A stretch of 64,000 nt of DNA from Sphingopyxis sp. H115 (GTDB lineage Bacteria > Pseudomonadota > Alphaproteobacteria > Sphingomonadales > Sphingomonadaceae): contig NZ_LNSA01000017.1 of NCBI RefSeq assembly GCF_001468465.1, forward strand, positions 1-64,000, written 5' to 3'. Numbering within the stretch: the first letter of the stretch is position 1; each line of letters begins with the position of its first letter. This document shows, one piece after another, positions 29,972 to 38,455 of the stretch. A model generated the notes under the pieces. That model was not told the DNA's origin and did no database searches. It saw nothing but the letters and a program-made list of their open reading frames with translations. The position numbers and the translations under genes are program-made.

Positions 29972-31957
29972 CTAGTGCGGCAGGAAGGCCGATATCTTGC
30001 GGAGCATGTCGGCGCGTGCATCGCCTTCTTCCAGCGAATGGGCCAGTTCGGGATATTCGATCAATTCGACGCGCTTCCCCTTGCCCTCCAGCGCGCGGCG
30101 CATCGTGCGCGACTGGGCGACATCGACATTCTGGTCGTATGTCCCGTGGAACATCAGCACCGGCACCTCGATCGCACCGGCGTTTTGCGCGGGCGATCCC
30201 TCCCGGACATGCGGGCCCGCGCCGATGAATTTGGCGCTGATCCGGCTGGCGCCCTCGCGCGAAGCTTCGTCCTTCAACTGCGCGAGGTCGGTGACGGGGG
30301 CGATGGCGACGATGGCCTTGAACAGGTCAGGCGCCAGGACGCCCGATTGCAGCGCGGCATAGCCGCCATAGGACCAGCCGACGATCGACAATTTGGCCGG
30401 ATCGACGCCCTGCCCCGACACCAGCCAGCGCCCCCCGTCGGCGATATCGCCGACTGCCGTTTTCCACGACTGAAAACCGTTGTTCTGGTACCACTGGTCG
30501 CCATATCCCGACGATCCGCGGTAATTGGGCTGCAGCACGGCATAGCCGCTTTGCGCGAAATATTGCGCCAGCCAGTCGAAGCCCCATTCGTCGCGCGCTG
30601 ACGGCCCGCCGTGCGGCATCACGATGGCGGGCAATCCCTTCGCATCCTCGCGGCCCGGCGGCAGCGTCAGATACCCCGGTACCATCGTGCCGTCGGTCGC
30701 AGGATAGGTGATCGGTTTTACCGGCGACAACGTCGTTTCCGCGAGCTGGACGCGCGCGGACAGCAGCGGACGCAGTTCCTTCGCTTCGGGTGTATAGAGA
30801 TAATAGGTGCCGGGATCGGTGTCGGATTCGGCGCGGATCAGGTAGCGGCCCTCGTCTGCCGAGGCATCGACGATTACAACCTGCTTGCCGCCGAGCGCCT
30901 TTGACAGGGCGCCGGTCATCCGTGCCAGCGGGGCATCGGTCATCACCGCCTCGCGCTGGTCGGTCGCATAGGAGACGCCGACGATGCGGCCGTTCCGGCC
31001 GATGCGTATGATATCGTCTACATCGACTTCTGGATGCGCGAAGACGGTGGTTGTCGCCCCACTCCCGTCGAGCGCCATTGCGACGACCGCCTTGCGGCCA
31101 TCGATCTTTTGGAACCCGAACACGCGGTTCGTTCCGGCATCGATCGCCGCCGGCTCGAATCCATCTTCGGCGATGATATCGGTTTGCGCCAGAGGCCGCC
31201 ACGATCCGCCGTCCTTGGGACGAAAAAAGAAACGGATCACCGGATCGAGCTGCCCGGTGCTGCTCAAAACGCCCTGCGTCGCCATGATCCGCACATTGCC
31301 ATGGCCGTCCGACAGATAGGCGATCGCGTCGCGGTTGGGCGCTTCGACGCGGCGGGCGGTTGCTTTCACCGTATCGACCCGATCGACGCCCAGCCCCTCC
31401 CCGCTTTCGGCGATGCGCGTATTCATCGTGTTTTCTGGGACATAGCTTCGCGTCATCAACAGCGAGCCATTGTCGGTCGATGACCAGTCGATGACGCTGC
31501 CGCCGCGCAAATCGGCATAGAGCGACCGGTGGCTACGGCCTTTGCTGAGCAGGCGGACATTCCCGCCGACGGCGTCGAGCGCGACGATATTGCTCGCCCC
31601 CATGACCTCCCCTGCGACCTCGTCGCGAACGAAGGTCTGGCAGGCAAGGCGCTCATTGGTCACCCAGCCGCACCAGCTCAGATTGCCGCCATCACCCCCG
31701 TCGCTCGTCAGGATACTGCGCGGTGCAGCGCCCTCGACGGTATCGACGACATAGAGGTTTCGGGTCCGGCCTTTCCCCTGCCCGACGAACGCCAGATGAT
31801 GACCATCGGGCGAGAGGCTGACATCTAAAATCGATTCCAGAGCACCGAATCGCGCCGCATTGTCCACTTCCTGCGCGCCGGCCGGCGCATTTGCCGACAA
31901 AGCCGCCGCCAAGGCCGCGACCGAGAGGCCGCGTCCCGCCCATTTCGTCCAAATCAT
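29972..31957 (-). CDS. S9 family peptidase (prolyl oligopeptidase-like), exported
   Basis: A 661-residue serine peptidase with a signal peptide (MIWTKWAGRGLSVAALAAAL to about residue 29, ending GAQ). A beta-propeller-like region with repeated short strands spans about 35-390, and the alpha/beta hydrolase domain covers about 410-661 with the catalytic S529 in VGWSYGGYAA, D608 in GTYDQNVDV and H640 in ELAHSLEEG. Probably periplasmic; cleaves short peptides after proline or other residues. It is divergent from an M28 family lipoprotein peptidase, with a 175-base shared promoter region. Confidence 0.92.
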   Translation of the reverse strand: MIWTKWAGRGLSVAALAAALSANAPAGAQEVDNAARFGALESILDVSLSPDGHHLAFVGQGKGRTRNLYVVDTVEGAAPRSILTSDGGDGGNLSWCGWVTNERLACQTFVRDEVAGEVMGASNIVALDAVGGNVRLLSKGRSHRSLYADLRGGSVIDWSSTDNGSLLMTRSYVPENTMNTRIAESGEGLGVDRVDTVKATARRVEAPNRDAIAYLSDGHGNVRIMATQGVLSSTGQLDPVIRFFFRPKDGGSWRPLAQTDIIAEDGFEPAAIDAGTNRVFGFQKIDGRKAVVAMALDGSGATTTVFAHPEVDVDDIIRIGRNGRIVGVSYATDQREAVMTDAPLARMTGALSKALGGKQVVIVDASADEGRYLIRAESDTDPGTYYLYTPEAKELRPLLSARVQLAETTLSPVKPITYPATDGTMVPGYLTLPPGREDAKGLPAIVMPHGGPSARDEWGFDWLAQYFAQSGYAVLQPNYRGSSGYGDQWYQNNGFQSWKTAVGDIADGGRWLVSGQGVDPAKLSIVGWSYGGYAALQSGVLAPDLFKAIVAIAPVTDLAQLKDEASREGASRISAKFIGAGPHVREGSPAQNAGAIEVPVLMFHGTYDQNVDVAQSRTMRRALEGKGKRVELIEYPELAHSLEEGDARADMLRKISAFLPH

Positions 31958-32132
31958 TATAATCCCCCGTCAGTTTCCGGCGGCAGACTGGCAAAAAGGG
32001 AAAGATTATCAAGCATTTTTCAGACGATATTGGCGACATTTGGGCGGGCTGGCCCAATCGTCACTCGCCTTGCATCGGGGCGCTGCGGCTGGCAAAAGCC
32101 CGCGGTCGAATACGAAAAACCGAGGAATTTCC

Positions 32133-33818
32133 ATGCTTCGTTTCCCCCGATCGACCGCAGCCTTTGCGGTTCTCCTCACCGTTGCCGCGTGCAATGCCTC
32201 CGACAAGACGGTGACGTCGGCCGTCGCCATCCCCGACGTCGAAATCCCCGAACTGTCGCTCGCTACGCTTCAGGAGGTGACCAAGGAACTCTCGTCGGAC
32301 GCTTATGAGGGCCGCGCTCCCGGGACCGCAGGCGAGGAAAAGACCGTCGCCTATATCATCAAGAAATATGAGGAAGCGGGGCTGAAGCCCGGGAACAACG
32401 GCAAGTGGACGCAGGACGTGCCGCTGGTCGAGATCACCGCGAAGAATGCGACGCCCCTCACTTTCACCGGCGGCAAGACGCCGGTCACCGCGCAATATGC
32501 GAAAGACTATGTGGCATTCAGCTATCGCGTGCAGCCGAAGACCGAGGTCAAGGACAGCGACGTCGTCTTCGTCGGTTACGGCATCAACGCTCCCGAAAAG
32601 GGCTGGAACGACTATGCCGGGCTCGATGTGAAGGGCAAGACCGTCGTCGTCCTCGTCAACGACCCCGACTGGCAGACCAAGGAAGCCAAGGGCGAATTCA
32701 ACGGCCGCGCGATGACCTATTATGGCCGCTGGTCGTACAAATATGAGGAAGCCGCGCGGCAGGGCGCCGCCGCCGTGCTGATCGTCCACGACACCGAACC
32801 CGCGGCCTATGGCTGGAACGTGGTTGAAAACAGCAACACCGGCACGCAATATCTGGCCGAGAGCAAGGACGGCGGCGCCAAGGAAACCGTCGCCAACGGC
32901 TGGATCCAGCTCGCCAAGGCCAAGGAACTCTTCGCGAGCGCGGGACAGGATTTCGACAAGCTGCGCGAAGCCGCGAAGGCGAAAGGCTTCAAGCCCGTCC
33001 CGCTGACGGGCGTGAAGGCGAATTTCGGCTTCGACAATGACATCTCGAAGAAGATGTCACGCAACGTGATCGGCGTCCTGCCGGGCGCGAAGCGTCCCGA
33101 CGAATATGTCCTCTACACCGGTCACTGGGACCATCTTGGTCGCTGCACGCCGGTCGATGGCGACGATATCTGCAATGGCGCGGTCGACAATGCGAGCGGC
33201 ATCGCGGGCCTCGTGACGCTGGCCCAGGCCTTTCAGAAGGCCGGCGCGCCCGACCGCAGCATCGTCTTCCTTGCCGTCACCGCCGAGGAATCGGGGCTGC
33301 TCGGCTCGAAATATTATGCCGAAAACCCGGTCTTCCCGCTCGCGCAGACGGTCGGCGGCGTAAACATGGACGCCCTCAATGCCATCGGCCCGGCGAAAGA
33401 CATTGTGGTCGTCGGCGGCGGCAAGTCGGAACTCGACGCCTATGTCGAAAAGCTCGCCAAAATGGAGGGCCGCACGGTCAAGGCCGAGCCGACCCCCGAA
33501 AAAGGCTTTTATTACCGTTCGGATCATTTCAGCTTCGCCAAGCTCGGCGTGCCGATGTTCAACTTCGGCAGCGGCGACGAGCTGGTCGAGGGCGGTGTCG
33601 AAGCCGGCAAGAAAGCGGCCGAAGATTATGAGAAGAACCGCTATCACGCGCCGGGCGACGAGTATGAGGCGATCACCAACTGGGGCGGCATGATGTCGGA
33701 CCTGCGCCTCTATTACGCCGCAGGCCGCATGCTCGCTATGACCGACGCGTGGCCGAACTGGGTCGAGGGCGACGAATTCCGCGCCGCCCGCGACAAGTCG
33801 CGCGCCGCGGTAAAATAA
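32133..33818 (+). CDS. M28 family metallopeptidase, lipoprotein
   Basis: A 561-residue zinc aminopeptidase-like protein with a lipobox (AFAVLLTVAACNASDK, cysteine at residue 20), so it is membrane-anchored in the periplasm or outer membrane. The domains in order are an N-terminal region, a protease-associated insert (about 130-260), and the M28 catalytic core with the metal and catalytic motifs GHWDHLG, DNASGIAG, EESGLLGS and the final YRSDHFSFAKLGVP. The start at 32133 is the first that gives a lipoprotein signal; sequence further upstream is non-coding in look. Divergent from the S9 peptidase. Confidence 0.93.
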   Translation: MLRFPRSTAAFAVLLTVAACNASDKTVTSAVAIPDVEIPELSLATLQEVTKELSSDAYEGRAPGTAGEEKTVAYIIKKYEEAGLKPGNNGKWTQDVPLVEITAKNATPLTFTGGKTPVTAQYAKDYVAFSYRVQPKTEVKDSDVVFVGYGINAPEKGWNDYAGLDVKGKTVVVLVNDPDWQTKEAKGEFNGRAMTYYGRWSYKYEEAARQGAAAVLIVHDTEPAAYGWNVVENSNTGTQYLAESKDGGAKETVANGWIQLAKAKELFASAGQDFDKLREAAKAKGFKPVPLTGVKANFGFDNDISKKMSRNVIGVLPGAKRPDEYVLYTGHWDHLGRCTPVDGDDICNGAVDNASGIAGLVTLAQAFQKAGAPDRSIVFLAVTAEESGLLGSKYYAENPVFPLAQTVGGVNMDALNAIGPAKDIVVVGGGKSELDAYVEKLAKMEGRTVKAEPTPEKGFYYRSDHFSFAKLGVPMFNFGSGDELVEGGVEAGKKAAEDYEKNRYHAPGDEYEAITNWGGMMSDLRLYYAAGRMLAMTDAWPNWVEGDEFRAARDKSRAAVK

Positions 33819-33823
33819 GGCTT

Positions 33824-33906
33824 CGTCATTGCGAGCGGAGCGAAGCAATTCAGGGTGGTTTTGAGCCGCTCTGGATTGCCGCGTCGCTTCGCTCCTCGCA
33901 ATGACG
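33824..33906. repeat. Dispersed inverted repeat (CGTCATTGCGAG type), copy 1
   Basis: CGTCATTGCGAGCGGAGCG on the left matches the complement of CGCTCCTCGCAATGACG on the right, with CAGGGTGG and GCTCTGGATTGC inside. Two more members are at 45328-45455 and 54739-54823. It lies between the M28 peptidase and the agmatine deiminase gene, which starts 18 bases after it. Confidence 0.85.
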
Positions 33907-33923
33907 ACAAAGGACGAGTGCTG

Positions 33924-34907
33924 ATGACTCTTCGCATGCCCGCCGAATGGGCGCCCCACGACGCCGTCTGGATCGGCTTTCCGCACATGGTGGACGAATG
34001 GTCGGGCCAGATCGACGTGGCGCGCCGCGATGTCGCGGCCTTTGCCAATGCGGTCCACGACGGCGGACGTGGTGAGACAGTGCATCTTCTCGTTCGCGAC
34101 CATGACAATGCCGATATCGCCGAGGCGCTCGTCGACGAGGGCGTGCAGTTGTTCGTCGCCCCCTTCGGCGATATCTGGCTGCGCGACACGGGTCCGATCA
34201 TCGTCGGCACCCATGCCCAGCGCGAGGCGCGCAATTTTGAATTCAACTGGTGGGGTAACAAGTTCGTAATGCCCGGCGACCGTGAGGTCGGGGCGATCCT
34301 GGCCGCGCAAGCGAACCTGCCGACGCAGCACCTCGACTGGGTACTCGAAGGCGGCGGGATCGACGTCGACGGCACGGGCCTTTGCGTTACGACCGAGGAA
34401 TGCCTGCTCAACAGCAACCGCAACCCGACGCTGACGCGGGAAGATATCGCGGTGCGCCTGCATGAGTCGCTCGGCATCGACCGCATATTGTGGCTCGGCA
34501 ACGGGCTCGTCGGGGACCATACCGACGGCCATGTGGACAATCTGGCGCGCTTTGTGGGCGAAGGCCGGCTGGCGCTGCCCGTCGCGGCGGGCGAGGACGA
34601 TCCCAACGCGCATGTCTATGCCGACGCACGGGCGCGGACGGCGGCGTTCGGCGGCATCGAGATCGTCGACCTGCCCTCGCCCGGCCGCGTGGAGATCGGC
34701 GGCGAGATCGCCGCGGCGAGCTATATGAACTTCTACATCGGCAATACGACGGTCGTCGTCCCGACCTATGGCGTCGCGAACGATCAAGCCGCGGTCGATG
34801 CCCTCGCGGCACTTTTCCCCAATCGCCGCGCGGTCGGCGTGCCGGCCCGCGGGATCATCGTCGGCGGCGGCAGCTTCCATTGCTCGAGCCAGCAGCTTCC
34901 AGCCTAG
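33924..34907 (+). CDS. aguA: Agmatine deiminase (peptidylarginine deiminase family)
   Basis: Hydrolyses agmatine to N-carbamoylputrescine and ammonia. The 327-residue protein has RMPAEWAPHDAVWIGFPH at the start, the substrate-binding FGDIWLRDTGPI, LEGGGIDVDG, the catalytic HTDGHVDNLARF and the nucleophile C320 in GGGSFHCSSQQ. The ATG at 33924 follows a dispersed repeat. The next gene encodes the enzyme for the second step, so the two form a putrescine-making pair from agmatine; no agmatine-forming arginine decarboxylase is in the window. Confidence 0.93.
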   Translation: MTLRMPAEWAPHDAVWIGFPHMVDEWSGQIDVARRDVAAFANAVHDGGRGETVHLLVRDHDNADIAEALVDEGVQLFVAPFGDIWLRDTGPIIVGTHAQREARNFEFNWWGNKFVMPGDREVGAILAAQANLPTQHLDWVLEGGGIDVDGTGLCVTTEECLLNSNRNPTLTREDIAVRLHESLGIDRILWLGNGLVGDHTDGHVDNLARFVGEGRLALPVAAGEDDPNAHVYADARARTAAFGGIEIVDLPSPGRVEIGGEIAAASYMNFYIGNTTVVVPTYGVANDQAAVDALAALFPNRRAVGVPARGIIVGGGSFHCSSQQLPA

Positions 34908-34962
34908 CATCGGGGCCGAAGCGCCCTATATTTCGTCCCGACTCCCGCTTACCGGATAGGCC

Positions 34963-35814
34963 ATGACCCGTACCATCACCGTCGCCGCGCTGCAGCTTCC
35001 CCTGCCCGGCCCTGTTCAGCCCAATATCGAGGCCGTTTCGGCGCTTGTAGAGGAAGCGGCCACCAAGGGCGCGCGGCTAATCCTGCCCCCCGAACTCTTC
35101 GAAGGCCCCTATTTCTGCCAGGTCGAGGAAGAAGAGCTTTTCGCCAACGCCCGTCCGACCGCCGAGCATCCGAGCGTCGTGGCGATGCAGGCGCTCGCCG
35201 CCAAGCTGAAGGTCGCGATCCCGACAAGCTTTTTCGAAAAGGACGGCCCCCATTATTATAACACGCTCGCGATGATCGGCCCCGACGGGGCGATCATGGG
35301 GACGTACCGCAAGAGCCACATTCCCGACGGCCCCGGTTACGAGGAAAAATATTATTTCCGGCCCGGCAACACCGGCTTCAAGGTATGGGATGTTTTCGGC
35401 ACGCGGATCGGCGTCGGGGTGTGTTGGGACCAATGGTATCCCGAATGCGCGCGCGCGATGGCGCTGATGGGCGCCGAACTGCTCCTTTACCCGACCGCGA
35501 TCGGCAGCGAGCCTTATGACGCCGATCTCGATACCAGCCGCATGTGGCGCCGCGCGATGCACGGCCATGCGGTGTCGAACTGCATGCCGGTGATTGCGGC
35601 GAACCGCATCGGCAGCGAGGGCGACGCCAATTTCTATGGTCACAGCTTCATCACCAACGAATGGGGCGACATGACGCAGGCCTTCGGCGCGAGCGAAACC
35701 GGCGTGCTGGTCGAAACGATCGACCTCGATCGCGCCGCAAAGCACCGCGCGGGCATGGGCTTCTTCCGCGACCGCCGACCGCAGCTCTACGGGCGGCTCG
35801 CCGAGGACGTCTGA
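34963..35814 (+). CDS. aguB: N-carbamoylputrescine amidase
   Basis: Nitrilase-family enzyme that converts N-carbamoylputrescine to putrescine, CO2 and ammonia. The 283-residue protein shows the Glu-Lys-Cys triad: E44 in LPPELFEGPYF, K117 in YRKSHIPDGPGY and C154 in GVGVCWDQWYPE. The phrase FEGPYFCQ and the conserved WYPECARAMALMGAE fit N-carbamoylputrescine amidase well. It starts 55 bases after aguA on the same strand and completes the pathway. Confidence 0.94.
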   Translation: MTRTITVAALQLPLPGPVQPNIEAVSALVEEAATKGARLILPPELFEGPYFCQVEEEELFANARPTAEHPSVVAMQALAAKLKVAIPTSFFEKDGPHYYNTLAMIGPDGAIMGTYRKSHIPDGPGYEEKYYFRPGNTGFKVWDVFGTRIGVGVCWDQWYPECARAMALMGAELLLYPTAIGSEPYDADLDTSRMWRRAMHGHAVSNCMPVIAANRIGSEGDANFYGHSFITNEWGDMTQAFGASETGVLVETIDLDRAAKHRAGMGFFRDRRPQLYGRLAEDV

Positions 35815-35823
35815 CGCGACCGG

Positions 35824-36606
35824 TCAGTCGGCGCCGGCTGCTTTGACGATCAGTTCTGCGACCGCATCAGGCTGCGAAATCATCGACACATGGCTTGCCG
35901 GCAATTCGATCGTCGTCGCCCCCATCCGCTTTGCCAAAAAGCGCTGGAGATCGGGGTTGATCGTCCGGTCGTTCGCCGAGACCGCATAAAAGCTCGGCTT
36001 TGATCGCCAGGCGGCCTGCGTGACTTGCCCCGTCAGCAGGACGCGGTTGAAGGGCTGCTGGACGGCATAGAGCGACCGCGCCCGTGCCTTGGGCAGGTCG
36101 CCCGCGAAATCGCGCATAAAAGCCTGCTCGGCCAGCCATCCCTCGTCGCCATCGTATACGATCCCCACCGAGGCGGGTGGCGCGGGATAGGTCGCGGCCA
36201 GCGCACCATAATTCTCATTCGCATCGGGTGCCCGCGCTGCCACATAGACGAGCGCCGACACCTTCGGATGCAGCCCCGCCTGGGTTACGATCATGCCGCC
36301 AAAGCTGTGTCCGACCAGTACGGTCGGCCCGTCCTGCCGTGCAAGGACCCGCTCGACGGCCGCCACGGATTCCGCCAGCGTCGTCAGCGGATTCTGGACG
36401 GACGTCACGTTCAGGCCCCGGGCTTGCAGGCGAACGATAACGTCGATCCAGCAAGATCCGTCGGCAAAGAGGCCGTGCACGAGCACGATATTGCGCGCAC
36501 CGGCGCCCGCGGCCATCGTCCGCGTCGCGCCCGCGATCAACGGGATCGCGGCCACACCGGCAAGCGCGGCCGAAAACCGGCGACGGTCCAACAGACGCTG
36601 ACTCAT
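35824..36606 (-). CDS. Exported alpha/beta hydrolase (salicylate esterase/MenH-like)
   Basis: A 260-residue alpha/beta hydrolase with a twin-arginine-like signal (MSQRLLDRRRFSAALAGVAA), so probably exported to the periplasm. The core has NIVLVHGLFADGSCW (oxyanion region), the nucleophile in LVGHSFGGMIVTQAG, and the catalytic His in PASHVSMISQPDAV. Similar exported hydrolases occur in many proteobacteria, with unknown substrate. The start at 36606 was chosen because GGGAG lies seven bases upstream. A perfect 14-base palindrome lies 53 bases upstream of the start. Divergent from the nitrobindin-like gene. Confidence 0.85.
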   Translation of the reverse strand: MSQRLLDRRRFSAALAGVAAIPLIAGATRTMAAGAGARNIVLVHGLFADGSCWIDVIVRLQARGLNVTSVQNPLTTLAESVAAVERVLARQDGPTVLVGHSFGGMIVTQAGLHPKVSALVYVAARAPDANENYGALAATYPAPPASVGIVYDGDEGWLAEQAFMRDFAGDLPKARARSLYAVQQPFNRVLLTGQVTQAAWRSKPSFYAVSANDRTINPDLQRFLAKRMGATTIELPASHVSMISQPDAVAELIVKAAGAD

Positions 36607-36658
36607 GCAAAAACTCCCTGAAATCGACTTCACTATCGACCATCAGCTTCGGGCAGGA

Positions 36659-36672
36659 TAACCGATCGGTTA
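36659..36672. promoter_or_regulatory. Perfect 14-base palindrome, TetR-like operator
   Basis: TAACCGATCGGTTA is its own reverse complement. It lies in the 112-base gap between two divergent genes, 53 bases upstream of the exported hydrolase start and 47 bases upstream of the nitrobindin-like gene. ACCGATCGGT-type palindromes are common operators of TetR-family repressors; no TetR gene is in the window. Confidence 0.5.
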
Positions 36673-36718
36673 CACCGGCACCATCGCACTGCCGGACCAC
36701 TGCATTGGGGCGAGCAGA

Positions 36719-37363
36719 ATGGATATTCCCGAGGATATTTTCACCGAACCGGAAGACGTCGATCCCGAAACGCTCGCCAACCTGGGTCCGCTCGCACGCC
36801 TCGCGGGCGTCTGGGAGGGACAGCGCGGCGTCGATATCAATCCCAAGGCGGAAGGCCCTGAAACGCGCCAATATTACGAGCGGATCGAAATGCAGCCGAT
36901 CGACCCGCAGGCGAACGGCCCGCAGCTCTTCTACGGCTTGCGCTACCATGTCCACATCAACACGCGCGAAGAAGATATCACCTTTCACGACCAGGTCGGC
37001 TACTGGCTTTATGAAGCAACGACAGGCCTGATCCTGCAGACGCTGGCGATCCCGCGCGGACAGATCGCGATCGCGGCCGGCCATGCCGCGCCCGACGCGA
37101 AACGGCTCGTCGTGAAAGCGGAGCGCGGCCAAACCGAATATGGCATCTGCTCGACGACGTTCCTCGACCTCGCCTTCCGTACCGACAGCTATGAACTCGC
37201 GGTCGATTTCCACGACGATGGATCGTGGAGCTATGTCTCGGACACGATGCTGATGGTGAAGGGCCGCAACGAATTGTTCCGGCACCGCGACCGCAACCGG
37301 CTGACCAAGACCGCCGAACCCGACCTCAACCCCTGGGCCAAGATCGTCCGCGGCGCCGCCTGA
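36719..37363 (+). CDS. Nitrobindin-like heme-binding beta-barrel protein (FABP family)
   Basis: A 214-residue soluble protein. The N-terminal GPLARLAGVWEGQRG matches the GxWxGxG-type start of the FABP/nitrobindin (THAP4 C-terminal) barrel, and strands such as ITFHDQVGYWLYEATTGL and LYGLRY-like segments fit a ten-stranded barrel. Heme binding or peroxynitrite isomerisation is known for some members; this protein lacks clear proof of the distal His at the usual place, so heme binding is only possible. The C-terminal FRHRDRNRLTKTAEP is basic. It converges with the PilZ gene, with three bases between stops. Confidence 0.72.
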   Translation: MDIPEDIFTEPEDVDPETLANLGPLARLAGVWEGQRGVDINPKAEGPETRQYYERIEMQPIDPQANGPQLFYGLRYHVHINTREEDITFHDQVGYWLYEATTGLILQTLAIPRGQIAIAAGHAAPDAKRLVVKAERGQTEYGICSTTFLDLAFRTDSYELAVDFHDDGSWSYVSDTMLMVKGRNELFRHRDRNRLTKTAEPDLNPWAKIVRGAA

Positions 37364-37366
37364 GCC

Positions 37367-37987
37367 TCAGCTTTCGAAGCGGTGGATACTCTCGAGGTCG
37401 GTGCGATCGAGCGGCTGGGTGAGCCAGAGGCCGCCGCGCCCGGCGCGCGACCAGCGCACGATGGCGCGGCGCTTGACCTCGCCCGCCAGGATCAGGTCCA
37501 GCTCCTTGCCGACCTCCAGATGGCCGTCATGGATGAAACCGGCGCCATTTTGCGACAGGTCGACGAGTTCGATCTCGCTTGAGCCGTCGTCGGTCACGGC
37601 CTGCGCGCGCGTATGCACGGGCAGACGCGGCTGGCGATATCCCGTGGCACGCTGCTCGGCCGCCAATTGCTTGAGCACATCAGCAACATCAACTTCCTTG
37701 TCGAACGAGACGCCGCATCGTCCCGCATCGGACCAGACGACCTCTCCGCGAATAACGACCGTGTCGGACAGCGCGATCTCAAGCTTCTCCCCGACGGCGA
37801 TGGGCACGTCAGCAGCAAGCATCATGCCGCGGTCGGAAATATTGCGAACGCGCCACAAGCCGGCATCGCCGTTGCGCAGAACCTTGGCGATGCGCCACAC
37901 CGTACGATAGCGGTCTCCGCCGCGGCGATCGCCGCCGGCGGCACCGCCCTGCTCCTCTGCCGGATCGGAGAAGAGACGTTGATTCAT
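37367..37987 (-). CDS. PilZ domain protein with two PilZ-like domains
   Basis: A 206-residue protein that probably binds the second messenger c-di-GMP. The first domain starts after a Gly-rich tail at about residue 24 with the RxxxR-like RYRTVWRIAKVL, then RNISDRGMMLAADVPI; the second has SEIELVDLSQNGAGFIHDG and VRWSRAGRGGLWL. The (D/N)xSxxG motif is present in both halves. The ATG at 37987 was chosen because AAGG is eight bases upstream. Effector domains are missing, so it is a stand-alone receptor. No diguanylate cyclase is in the window. Confidence 0.82.
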   Translation of the reverse strand: MNQRLFSDPAEEQGGAAGGDRRGGDRYRTVWRIAKVLRNGDAGLWRVRNISDRGMMLAADVPIAVGEKLEIALSDTVVIRGEVVWSDAGRCGVSFDKEVDVADVLKQLAAEQRATGYRQPRLPVHTRAQAVTDDGSSEIELVDLSQNGAGFIHDGHLEVGKELDLILAGEVKRRAIVRWSRAGRGGLWLTQPLDRTDLESIHRFES

Positions 37988-38303
37988 GGCCATCACCTTA
38001 TCCCGACAGCGTCAGATGGAAACAGTAAGTTCCTATCAATACTGCAAAACACTCAAAATGCGCAGAATGATAATATCGGAAATTTGATTATTATTCAATT
38101 ACATTGCCAATCATAGTTAATGGAATTCAATATCGCCGTTTCGCGCGAAGCCGGTCGATCGCTTGACCAAGCGGATAATTTCGCATTTTGCATAATTTAC
38201 GGTGCGCAAGCGCCCGGATTAAGTGCCGATGTGAAAACAATCGCGGCCACGCGGATCGGCGCGCTTACTAGCCGCGCATCGGGTCGATCGAATTAGAAGG
38301 AAT
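37988..38303. other. Intergenic region between the PilZ gene and tRNA-Leu; AT-rich core
   Basis: A 316-base stretch without a gene. Its left part (about 38015-38125) is very rich in A and T for this genome, with AAAACACTCAAAATGCG, ATTATTATTCAATTACATT and AGTTAATGGAATTC. It should hold the PilZ promoter on the - strand. No coding frame with family features was seen; an uncharacterised small RNA is possible. Confidence 0.5.
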
Positions 38304-38388
38304 TGGTGCCCCTGGCCGGACTCGAACCAGCACTCCTTGCGGAACTCGATTTTGAGTCGAGCGCGTCTACCAATTTCACCACAGGGGC
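38304..38388 (-). tRNA. tRNA-Leu (anticodon CAA)
   Basis: An 85-base type II tRNA on the - strand: acceptor GCCCCTG pairs with CAGGGGC, the anticodon stem CTCGA/TCGAG encloses CTCAAAA with anticodon CAA (reads TTG), a long variable arm (TTCCGCAAGGAGT) marks it as Leu, and the T arm has GGTTCGAGTCC. CCA is encoded at the left end. Confidence 0.96.
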
Positions 38389-38455
38389 CCAAGACAGCTT
38401 GGCGCGCCGGAACGCGCGGCGCTTCCCCTAGGGCGAAGCGCCATATCTTGCCAAG

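Noticed and set aside
33057..34910. 617-residue - strand frame opposite the M28 peptidase and aguA
   Set aside because: It spans two genes and a dispersed repeat and has no family features.
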